Source of the DNA: GCA-1730015 sp964583825
GTDB taxonomy: Bacteria; Pseudomonadota; Gammaproteobacteria; Granulosicoccales; Granulosicoccaceae
Direction of reading: 5' to 3'
Assembly: GCA_964583825.1 (NCBI GenBank)
Contig: CAZOXM010000020.1
Span: forward strand, 1 to 59,690
DNA length: 59,690 bases
This document shows, in pieces, positions 15,633 through 23,209 of the stretch. Position numbers and translations under genes: made by a program. Positions within the stretch are counted from its first letter, which is position 1. Every line of letters starts with the position of its first letter. The notes beneath the pieces were generated by a model, which was given only the letters and a program-made list of their open reading frames with translations, did no database searches and was not told the origin of the DNA.

Positions 15633-17348
15633 TCAGCCGGCTTCACTGGGTGCAGTGCTGTTTTCAAATTTCAGGATATCTTTCGCCGCGCGGTTCACAG
15701 CCGAGCACACGGCGATCAGGGAGGCGCACACAATGTTGGAGTGTAAGCCGACGCCGTAGCGCGTCTCTCCCTTGCCCACCTGAATTTCGACAAAGCAGGC
15801 CGACTGTGCAGAGGAGCCGGCACCCGTGGCGTGTTGATGGTAATCCACCACACGGAAGTCGATATCAAAGGTGCGCTTGACGCTGTCGACGAATGCATCG
15901 ATGGGGCCGTTGCCGTTACCGGTCAGGGTTCTTGGCTCGCCGTTCACCAGCACCTTCGCTTCAATGCTCCGGTGCGTATCATCGTGATGTTCTGCCTCGG
16001 TGTGATGTTCCACAAAACCCAGGGGACTTTTTGACTGCAGAAACTCGTTGTCAAAGGCCTGCCAGATTTGCTCAGACTCGATTTCCTTACCGGTATCGTC
16101 ACTGATGCCCTGAATGACCTTGCTGAATTCAATTTGCAGCCGTCGGGGCAGTTCAAGGCCGTGGTCTTTCTCCATAATAAAGGCAACGCCGCCTTTACCG
16201 GACTGACTGTTTACCCGTATCACTGCCTCGTAGCTGCGTCCGACGTCTGCCGGATCAATGGGCAGATACGGGACATCCCACAACGGGTTGTTTGATTCCT
16301 TGCGCGCCTGTAGTCCTTTCTTTATCGCATCCTGATGTGAGCCCGAGAATGCAGTAAATACCAGCTCGCCGGCATAGGGATGTCGCGGATGAACCGGCAA
16401 TTTGTTGCAGTGTTCTGTCGTGCGCATGATTTCGAAGATGTCGGAGAAATCGAGCTTACTGTCCACGCCCTGGCTGAAAAGGTTCAGTGCCAGCGTGACC
16501 AGGTCCACGTTGCCGGTTCTCTCGCCATTGCCGAACAGAGTACCTTCCACGCGATCTGCACCGGCCATTAGTCCGAGTTCGGTTGCAGCGACCGCGCAGC
16601 CCCGGTCATTGTGCGGGTGCAGGCTGATTTCGACGCTGTCGCGCCGACTCATGTTGCGACAAAACCACTCGATTTGATCGGCATAAATATTCGGCGTAGA
16701 CATCTCGACCGTTGCCGGCAGGTTGAGCACCATGCGGTTTGACGGGTTTGGCTGCCAGATATCCATGACTGCCTCGCATACCTCAAGTGCATAGTCCAGC
16801 TCAGTGCCGGTGAAGCTCTCAGGCGAATACTCGAATTTCCATTGGGTATCGCTGTACTTCGACGCGCACTCTGCGACGTATTTAGCACCGTCGACGGCGA
16901 TCTTTATTACGCCGTCGCGATCCATTTTAAACACCACCTCGCGTTGTGCTGTAGAGGTGGAGTTATACAAATGCAGAATCGCACGCTTGCAACCGGTGAG
17001 GGATTCGAATGTGCGGTCAATCAGTTCCGGTCGCGCCTGTGTTAACACCTGTAGTGTGACATCCTCCGGTACCAGATCGTTGTCGATCAGGTGTCGCACA
17101 AAATCATAGTCGGTCTGTGAAGCGGCTGGAAAGCCGATTTCTATTTCCTTGAAGCCGATGCTCAGCAGCATGTGGTACATGCGCAACTTGCGCTCGTTAC
17201 CCATCGGTTCAATCAGTGCCTGGTTGCCATCGCGCAGGTCGACGCTGCACCACGACGGTGCCTGACTGATCACTTTGCCCGGCCATTGACGATCCGGCAG
17301 ATCAATTTGAGGAAAGGCGCGGTATTTAGTGGCTGGATTTAATCTCAT
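15633..17348 (-). CDS. leuA: 2-isopropylmalate synthase
   Basis: The 571-residue protein catalyses the first step of leucine synthesis, condensing acetyl-CoA with 2-oxoisovalerate. The catalytic HMGL-like barrel shows SVDLRDGNQALIEPM near residue 36, the metal-binding HPHNDRGCAVA and the G-loop GNGERTGNVDLV. The C-terminal third (from about residue 435) is the leucine-feedback domain, with GNGNGPIDAFV and DYHQHATGAGSSAQS. The length fits the longer LeuA2-type family. ATG is preceded by GGGAG at 7 nt. The 360 bp upstream contain a leucine-rich leader peptide and hairpins, indicating attenuation control. Confidence 0.95.
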   Translation of the reverse strand: MRLNPATKYRAFPQIDLPDRQWPGKVISQAPSWCSVDLRDGNQALIEPMGNERKLRMYHMLLSIGFKEIEIGFPAASQTDYDFVRHLIDNDLVPEDVTLQVLTQARPELIDRTFESLTGCKRAILHLYNSTSTAQREVVFKMDRDGVIKIAVDGAKYVAECASKYSDTQWKFEYSPESFTGTELDYALEVCEAVMDIWQPNPSNRMVLNLPATVEMSTPNIYADQIEWFCRNMSRRDSVEISLHPHNDRGCAVAATELGLMAGADRVEGTLFGNGERTGNVDLVTLALNLFSQGVDSKLDFSDIFEIMRTTEHCNKLPVHPRHPYAGELVFTAFSGSHQDAIKKGLQARKESNNPLWDVPYLPIDPADVGRSYEAVIRVNSQSGKGGVAFIMEKDHGLELPRRLQIEFSKVIQGISDDTGKEIESEQIWQAFDNEFLQSKSPLGFVEHHTEAEHHDDTHRSIEAKVLVNGEPRTLTGNGNGPIDAFVDSVKRTFDIDFRVVDYHQHATGAGSSAQSACFVEIQVGKGETRYGVGLHSNIVCASLIAVCSAVNRAAKDILKFENSTAPSEAG

Positions 17349-17549
17349 TGTTTAGCTCCCGACACAGTGGACGCCGGCTGCGGGCGTACTGCGTGATGGT
17401 GTTGAGCGTCGCACGGTCCGGCATGCCGGGTCGAACAGGTGTCGAGCAGGCGTGCGGTTACGTTCTGGGTGCTTGTTGTATTGGTAGTGAGATGAGACAT
17501 CTCGACGCTCGTTGGTATTTGGAGGGTCGTCCGCGGACGAATGACAGGT

Positions 17550-17576
17550 AACCCGGAAGCCTCAGGCCGCCGGGTT
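17550..17576 (-). promoter_or_regulatory. Stem-loop overlapping the end of the leu leader peptide
   Basis: On the minus strand AACCCGG and CCGGGTT pair perfectly over 7 bp, with GCC/GGC pairing possible inside the loop. The 5' arm overlaps the last codons of the leader peptide (Asn-Pro-Ala-Ala-stop), so a ribosome stalled at the leucine codons or finishing the peptide would change its formation. No T run follows directly, so it is more likely a pause or antiterminator-type hairpin. Further down, TCGTCCGCGGACGA and GAGATG-TCT-CATCTC could provide alternative structures. Confidence 0.5.
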
Positions 17577-17612
17577 GATAAGGAGCAGTAGTACGAGCGT
17601 TGCTTGTGTCAT
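17562..17612 (-). CDS. leuA leader peptide (16 residues, leucine-rich)
   Basis: The peptide is MTQATLVLLLLINPAA, with five leucine codons (CTC, then CTA, CTG, CTC, CTT in a row) plus neighbouring Val and Ile codons, stopping at TGA. It lies 214 nt upstream of leuA on the same strand. Runs of codons for the end-product amino acid directly before a biosynthetic gene are the hallmark of ribosome-mediated attenuation. Branched-chain residues in the peptide fit leucine pathway control. No Shine-Dalgarno sequence is visible. Confidence 0.75.
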   Translation of the reverse strand: MTQATLVLLLLINPAA

Positions 17613-17618
17613 GACTGG

Positions 17619-17647
17619 AGGGTATGACGGGTTGACGATTCAGTCAA
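17619..17647 (-). promoter_or_regulatory. Candidate sigma-70 promoter of the leu leader
   Basis: On the minus strand TTGACT (17647-17642), a 17-bp spacer and TACCCT (17624-17619). The -10 is poor. If this is used, transcription would start almost at the leader ATG, giving a leaderless leader peptide, which would explain the missing ribosome-binding site. Confidence 0.35.
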
Positions 17648-17707
17648 GTGGCATTGTTTATGGGGTTACCCCTGCAGCCTGTGCGGCGGCCGGGCTTTGT
17701 GTGATGC

Positions 17708-19669
17708 CTATTTGAGGACCTCATGGTCGCTGGTTTCTCTGCCGCCGCCGCGTTTGGTGTTTCCTGCAACAACGTGGATGACGCCATTCAGGACACCCGC
17801 CGCACCACCGTGGCGTGCGGTACGCAGATCGTCCAGTGAGCGCCAGCGCCCGGTGTTCACATTAAATGCTTCAACATTGCGGTGTGCGCCGGTGCCCGCG
17901 GTCGACTCACCGCCAATGACAACGACCTCATCGCCAACGGCAACGGTCATCGTGCCGGCACGCTGTGTGGGAATGTTCGCCTCGTTTGACCAGCGCCCTG
18001 TGCGAAAGTCGTATACGTTGGTTCGGCCGACTGTGTTGGCGAAAGGGATCGGGGTGTTGGTTTTGCGGCCGCCGGCGACCACCAGCTTTGAATCCACGAC
18101 GGCAACGGTGACATGGTCACGTGCATCCGGTGCGTTGCGCAGTGTCTTCCACTTGCCGGTGCGCGGATCGAATTCGTCAAACCAGCTGACTGCACCGCCT
18201 GAGTGACCGCGGGTGTTACCACCGATCAGATAGATCTTGTTGTTGTATACCACAGCGCCTGCGCTGCCTCGTTTGCGGTTTGACGGCAGCTTGGGACCTT
18301 TGCTCCAGCGATGGGTGTTGGTGTCGAAGATGTAGATATCTTCGATGATATCTTCCCGCGGGTAGCAGCAGGTGAAAGCGCCGACTATGTAAATTTTGCT
18401 GCCAACGGCAACGGGCTGGAAGTGATGCATCTCGATCGGTGCGTTGGATATTTTCTGCCACCGGTTGCTCTGCGGATCATAGACCTCGACCGGTCGGTTA
18501 CCCCGACCACCAATCACGTACAACTTTCCGTTCACAACAACACCACCGGTTTCATGGCGTGGCGTTACTTTGCCTTTTGTAGCAAGTGAATGCCAGCGGT
18601 AGCCTGCCGGCAGGTTGTCGCTGCGATTGTTGTTGCTGTTGTTGTCAGATGCATTTTGCTGTTGATTGTCATTGCGCGGTATTGAACCCTGGCTTGCGTC
18701 GGTTTGTGTGTCGCTGGTGTCCGCGCCGGTGACAGTGATGTTGTGCAGCACGTTGATATAACGCTCACCGTCACTGACAGTGGCCTGTACTGTATATTTG
18801 CCCGGCAGATCGAAGATCACGCTGGTGACCTGAGACTGCACAGCGGAAAATTGCGCGGTACCGAAACCCGATGTTTTGGTCCAGTAGTAGTAAATGCCGC
18901 CGTGTGGTTTGCCATCGTCTGTCGCGTTGATCGCCAGACCCAGCGCGGTGCCTGCAGCAACTGTACTGTCGGCCGCAATGGATGCGACCGGCGCCTGGTT
19001 GGTCTGAATCTGAGGCTCACTCTCAGAGGCAGACTGATCGCCTGTGTTGTCTTCACTGACTTGTGTATTTTGCTCGCCGGCGATGTTGTCCTCTGTCGCA
19101 GCCTCTGTGTTGCTCGCCGGGCGGGTTGCCGATACGGATGCGATGTTCAGTTGATCCAGCAGCAGACCTTCTGCCGCAGATGAGATGCGCAACTCGTGAA
19201 CACCGGCCGTGTCGACGTTTATCAGCATCTGTTGCCCGCTGTCGTCCTGCTCGTACCAGTTCCACTGATCATCGAGGCCGCTTACCGCCCAGTCGATGTC
19301 ACCCTGGTCTGCACCGAAAACAAGATGCACCGGGTGATCGGAAATAAAGCGACTGTCGCGCCGCCCGCGCAGGCTCAGCGCGTACTGTCCCGGTTCGGTA
19401 AAGTCGATAGCATAGGTCAGGGTAGGGAGGCCGTTATCGCTCCAGGCTGCTTCATCTTTCGCGACCAGTGAGGCTGCTGCACCGAAGTCGTCTTCAAGAG
19501 TAACCAGCAACCATTCCAGGGTCGTGGTTTCGACGGCGCTGGAAAATTCTTCAATCTGCAATATGGTGCGATCAGAGACCACTACCGGTGACTGCGAATT
19601 GTCCTCGCTGCTGCACGCGAACATCATGGCTGTGGCGACTGATGCGGTGAGTACTCTGAAATATTGCAC
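17708..19669 (-). CDS. Kelch-repeat lipoprotein with Ig/PKD-like domain
   Basis: The 653-residue protein starts at GTG with a strong GGAGG 9 nt upstream. A signal peptide ends in the lipobox-like MMFAC. Then come a carbohydrate-binding-like beta region (about 30-160, including EPGQYALSLRGRRDSRF), an acidic linker, a PKD-like domain (about 225-315, NQAPVASIAADSTVAAGTAL to LHNITVTG), an Asn/Gln-rich linker, and a C-terminal kelch propeller (about 360-653) with at least five blades of the KLYVIGG...Y....N.W type. Exported kelch proteins commonly bind or oxidise sugars, or act as scaffolds. No galactose-oxidase copper ligands were identified. Confidence 0.8.
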   Translation of the reverse strand: MQYFRVLTASVATAMMFACSSEDNSQSPVVVSDRTILQIEEFSSAVETTTLEWLLVTLEDDFGAAASLVAKDEAAWSDNGLPTLTYAIDFTEPGQYALSLRGRRDSRFISDHPVHLVFGADQGDIDWAVSGLDDQWNWYEQDDSGQQMLINVDTAGVHELRISSAAEGLLLDQLNIASVSATRPASNTEAATEDNIAGEQNTQVSEDNTGDQSASESEPQIQTNQAPVASIAADSTVAAGTALGLAINATDDGKPHGGIYYYWTKTSGFGTAQFSAVQSQVTSVIFDLPGKYTVQATVSDGERYINVLHNITVTGADTSDTQTDASQGSIPRNDNQQQNASDNNSNNNRSDNLPAGYRWHSLATKGKVTPRHETGGVVVNGKLYVIGGRGNRPVEVYDPQSNRWQKISNAPIEMHHFQPVAVGSKIYIVGAFTCCYPREDIIEDIYIFDTNTHRWSKGPKLPSNRKRGSAGAVVYNNKIYLIGGNTRGHSGGAVSWFDEFDPRTGKWKTLRNAPDARDHVTVAVVDSKLVVAGGRKTNTPIPFANTVGRTNVYDFRTGRWSNEANIPTQRAGTMTVAVGDEVVVIGGESTAGTGAHRNVEAFNVNTGRWRSLDDLRTARHGGAAGVLNGVIHVVAGNTKRGGGRETSDHEVLK

Positions 19670-19959
19670 GATTTTCGTCCTCCGGTGAGCTGACGTTATT
19701 GTTTCATTTTTGAAACACCGGCAGTGCCGACTCCTTCTCAGAAAAGCCGTCGATCAACGATTTGCAGAACCACTCTGTGCGTCAAGTCACAGAAAATGGT
19801 GGTCGGTATGGCGGCTGTGCGGGAAACGCACCCAGGTGCATGTCGCAGGGCAACGCTGTGGCGCGGATTTGCGTGCGGTACTATGCTGCGGCCGGACCAC
19901 TGCACCGTCTGATTGGGCATCAGGTTCGCGATTCGATCAACCAACGATTGGGAACACCT

Positions 19960-21227
19960 TTGGAACTCAGTGCGGATTATCTGATTGTCGGCTCAGGCTC
20001 CGCCGGCTCTGTACTTGCCAACAGGCTCTCTGAAGACACCGCCTGCAGCGTGCTGGTGCTCGAGCATGGCGGCACCGACGCCGGTCCGTTTATTCAGATG
20101 CCGGCGGCGCTGTCGTATCCGATGAATATGAAGCGTTACGACTGGGGTTACGAAACGCAGCCCGAGCCGGCACTGAATGGACGGCGCCTGGTTTGCCCGA
20201 GAGGCAAGGTGATCGGCGGCTCATCATCGATAAACGGTATGGTTTACGTCCGCGGCAACGCCGGTGATTTTGATCACTGGGAAGCGAGCGGCGCCACCGG
20301 GTGGGGCTATCGGCACATACTCCCCTACTATCTGAAGATGGAGACATCGCATGGCGGACAGCGTGGCTGGCGCGGCACCGATGGTCCGCTGCATGTCACG
20401 CGCGGGCCCAGACGCAACCCGCTTTATCACGCGTTCGTACAGGCAGGGTTCGAAGCCGGGTATCCGTCCACCGATGACTACAACGGCGAGCAACAGGAAG
20501 GTTTCGGGCCGATGGAGCAGACCGTCTATCGGGGAAGGCGGTGGTCGACGGCGAATGCGTATTTACGACCGGCACTAAAGCGCAGCAATGTGCGTCTGCA
20601 AAAAGCCTTTGTGCAACGCGTCGTCTTTGAAGGCAGGCGCGCGACTGGTGTGGAAGCACGCATCAACGGCCGGGTGGTGTTTGTGCGAGCAGAGCGCGAG
20701 GTGATTCTGAGTGCCTCGTCGATTAATTCGCCGAGGCTGCTGATGTTATCAGGCATCGGTGCGGAGGCGGATTTGCGACAACAGGGTATCGACGTGCTGG
20801 TTGATCGACCCGGTGTGGGGCGGAATCTGCAGGATCATCTTGAAATTTATTTTCAGGTGGCCTGCAAGCAACCCATCACTCTGTATTCAAAGCTGAACCT
20901 GTTTTCAAAGGCACGCATCGGCCTGCAGTGGCTGCTGTTTAAAAACGGCCATGGCGCCACCAATCATTTTGAATCGGCAGCTTTCATTCGCTCTGCTGCC
21001 GGTGTGCCGTATCCGGATATTCAGTACCATTTTCTGCCGGTAGCGATCCGCTATGACGGCAAGTCTGCGGCACCATCGCACGGTTTTCAGATGCATGTCG
21101 GGCCCATGCGATCAGCCTCACGCGGAGCAGTCACGCTGCGATCTGCCGACCCCGATGAGTCACCGAATATTCTGTTTAACTATATGTCCGAAGATCAGGA
21201 TTGGCGTGACTTTCGACAGTGCATACG
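19960..21227 (+). CDS. GMC-family FAD oxidoreductase (choline/alcohol dehydrogenase-like), C-terminus lost in the gap
   Basis: TTG 19960 was chosen because it puts the FAD-binding YLIVGSGSAGSVLANRLSE at the N-terminus and GGGAA lies just upstream; the frame is open to 19762 but that part is not protein-like. GMC motifs are present: GKVIGGSSSINGMVYVRGN, RGRRWSTANAYLRPAL, SSINSPRLLMLSGIG and a GRNLQDHLEIYF segment. About 423 residues are visible before the Ns. The missing part should hold the active-site His-His/Asn and the final HCGTCKMG-type motif, roughly 110-130 residues. It oxidises a primary or secondary alcohol, possibly choline or a polyol. The short post-gap sequence cannot be assigned to its end. 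Confidence 0.85.
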
Positions 21228-21327
21228 NNNNNNNNNNNNNNNNNNNNNNNNNNNNNNNNNNNNNNNNNNNNNNNNNNNNNNNNNNNNNNNNNNNNNNNNN
21301 NNNNNNNNNNNNNNNNNNNNNNNNNNN
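21228..21327. other. Assembly gap (100 N)
   Basis: Exactly 100 Ns, the conventional placeholder for a gap of unknown size. The C-terminus expected for the GMC protein needs more than 300 bp, so real sequence longer than the placeholder is missing here. Reading frames must not be carried across. Confidence 0.95.
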
Positions 21328-21355
21328 CGGCTTTGTTTAGCGGATAAGTTAAGCG

Positions 21356-21925
21356 ATGAGCTTTGAATCAAACCGCAGGTTGCGCACAGAAGGGATCATC
21401 TACCTGGTCGCTTTCGCATTGTGTATACCTGCAGCGAACTGGATGATCGGCAATGTCGGCACTGTCTGCCCCCCGGACAGTCCGTGCCTGTTACCAGTCG
21501 GCTTCGGCATTATGGCACCGAGTGGTGTCCTGCTGGTCGGGCTGGCGCTGGTGCTACGCGATCTCGTCCAGCGCAGACTCGGAAAACGCTGGGCGTTGAT
21601 CGCGATCTTCGCCGGCGCTGCGATATCCTGGTGGCTGGCACCGGCAACACTGGTTGTCGCATCGACCGCCGCATTTCTGCTGTCGGAGCTTGCAGACTTC
21701 GCGGTCTACACCCCGCTGCAGGAGCGTCGGCTGGTACTGGCCGTGTTGCTGAGTAGTGTTGTTGGCCTGATTATCGACAGTGTGGTGTTTCTCTACCTGG
21801 CGTTCGGCAGTCTAAATTTCGTTGAAGGGCAGATACTTGGCAAACTTTGGATGGTCCTGCTGGCGCTGCCACTGATTTGGTTGATCAGAGAGCATGATAG
21901 TCGTCGCGGCGTTGTGCCCGCATAA
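21356..21925 (+). CDS. VUT-family membrane transporter (queuosine precursor transporter-like)
   Basis: The 189-residue protein has about six hydrophobic segments. It carries VUT/YhhQ hallmarks: VLRDLVQRRLGKRWAL after the second or third helix and LLSELADFAVYTPLQ (compare E. coli YhhQ, which imports the queuosine precursor preQ0/preQ1). This places it in the energy-coupling-independent vitamin-uptake-transporter family PF02592. Other members have unknown deazapurine-like substrates. The start ATG is 28 bp after the assembly gap, so its operon partner on the left is unknown. Confidence 0.75.
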   Translation: MSFESNRRLRTEGIIYLVAFALCIPAANWMIGNVGTVCPPDSPCLLPVGFGIMAPSGVLLVGLALVLRDLVQRRLGKRWALIAIFAGAAISWWLAPATLVVASTAAFLLSELADFAVYTPLQERRLVLAVLLSSVVGLIIDSVVFLYLAFGSLNFVEGQILGKLWMVLLALPLIWLIREHDSRRGVVPA

Positions 21926-22084
21926 CTAAGGTGCCTGGCAGCAAAGCCTGCTCTGTTGCCTGCAATTGAATATCGTATCGTGAGTTTTTGTTAAAAGCCT
22001 TGCGTTGCGAAACTGCATCACCGAGACTTTACCTCGCGCCCGCGAAGATCAGGGGCGCAGTGGCTACTACCGACGGAGAGCGTA

Positions 22085-22720
22085 ATGGCTTTGCTCAGAG
22101 ACATCAGACTGGTTTTAATCATCGGGCTCGCGATTATTTGTCTGCTGGCCCTGCGACTATGCTCGTCCGAATACCAGCCGGTCGCCGTCGCACCGGTCGA
22201 TACCGGCGGCAGCGTTGCGGAGCAGGAAACGCAGGCTGAAACGGACACCAGTGAACCCGCCGGGGAGGTTGACGCGCAGGCGGAAGAAAATGCAGCGCAG
22301 GAGTCGGGTGTTGTTGCCGCTGAGCAATCCAGTGTGGAAGAGTCAACGATGGCTGAAGCTGCCGAATCGGAGCAGTCGCAGCCGGAACAATCCGCGTCTG
22401 CAGAACAGGCCACCGATAAGGATACTGAATCGGCAACCGATAGCAGCGACGCACAGGCCTCCGGTGATGTTGACACCGTGGCATCAGCGCAGAGCGCCGG
22501 GCAGGAACAAATCGAACCGGTTGATATTGTACCCAGCGCCATAGATGAAACCGCTGCCACGCCGCTGAAGCGAATAGTTATTCAGGCGCCTGCGTCTTCA
22601 GGAGAATTCATACCTGACCTGAAAACGGATATCGATTCGGTTCAGGACGGGATGACTCAGTACAACGAAAAACTGGAACTGATCGACAATATCATCAACC
22701 GGGTCCGCAACCCGGGCTAG
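22085..22720 (+). CDS. Hypothetical single-pass membrane protein with long acidic Ala/Glu/Ser linker
   Basis: The 211-residue protein has one transmembrane helix (about residues 8-25, IRLVLIIGLAIICLLALRL), then about 130 residues of low-complexity Glu/Ala/Ser/Gln/Asp sequence, then a conserved-looking end with LKRIVIQAPASSGEFIPDL and YNEKLELIDNIINRVRNPG. This design (anchor, flexible acidic spacer, small C-terminal module) is typical of envelope-spanning tethers. No family was recognised. Its TAG stop at 22718-22720 is formed by the left end of the second foldback repeat, so the natural C-terminus may once have been longer. Confidence 0.65.
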   Translation: MALLRDIRLVLIIGLAIICLLALRLCSSEYQPVAVAPVDTGGSVAEQETQAETDTSEPAGEVDAQAEENAAQESGVVAAEQSSVEESTMAEAAESEQSQPEQSASAEQATDKDTESATDSSDAQASGDVDTVASAQSAGQEQIEPVDIVPSAIDETAATPLKRIVIQAPASSGEFIPDLKTDIDSVQDGMTQYNEKLELIDNIINRVRNPG

Positions 22721-22832
22721 TGGGCGTGCGGAAAGTTCGGTGACAAACTTTTCACAGCCACAGGCGTCAGAGCACGACAGAAAAACGCAGGCATAGCAGG
22801 GCATTTCCTAACGCCGCTATGGCGGCTGTGGC
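22718..22832. repeat. Second, decayed copy of the MITE-like foldback element
   Basis: From TAGTGGGCGTGCGGAAAGTTC the sequence tracks the 11609 copy almost base for base through the ACTTTTCACAGCCACAGGCG and GCAGGCATAGCAGGGC blocks, with one G missing in the terminal G run and a deletion of about 20 bp in the centre. It ends after ACGCCGCTATGGCGGCTGTGGC. The right terminal inverted repeat is absent, so this copy is probably immobile. As in the first copy, its left edge coincides with a gene's stop codon. Confidence 0.75.
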
Positions 22833-23209
22833 TTCGATCCGTGTTAGCTTATTTATCAAGCGGTCCACCAGGTGCTTCACGGGCCTTCGGGTTGCCCTGT
22901 ATAAGCGATCAGCACCTATCCGTGCAACGGTGTGTGGCTTTTCAGTGACTGACTCAGCTCCAAAGGCTGATTCCTGCTTGTCTTGACACAGGCTGCAGTC
23001 TTCCCGTTGCACCGTTCCCGCCAGTTACCGTAAGGCCACTGTAATTTCGCTCTGCAGTGTACTTCCCGCCTCAGCGAAGTCATTGAGTCTGCCGTGGTAG
23101 TCACATAATTCTTTCAATATCAGTAAGCTTCAGCCGATCTCTGAAATAGCTGGAAGGATTCCCCACAAGTACCCCTCCACATTTTTGCGAGTTCACGCAG
23201 CTTCTGTCT
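22833..23209. other. Gene-less 380-bp region upstream of the giant surface protein, with inverted repeats
   Basis: No convincing ORF on either strand. It contains AGGTGCT (22870-22876) matched by AGCACCT (22911-22917) with an inner GGGC/GCCC stem, and GTGCAACGG (22922-22930) matched by CCGTTGCAC (23004-23012). A possible promoter for the downstream gene is at 23083-23111. It may hold a structured 5' region, an sRNA or remnants of a mobile element. None can be demonstrated. Confidence 0.5.
23083..23111 (+). promoter_or_regulatory. Candidate promoter of the giant surface protein
   Basis: TTGAGT (23083-23088), 17-bp spacer, TAATTC (23106-23111), leaving an untranslated leader of about 90 nt before the ATG at 23210. 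Confidence 0.35.
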
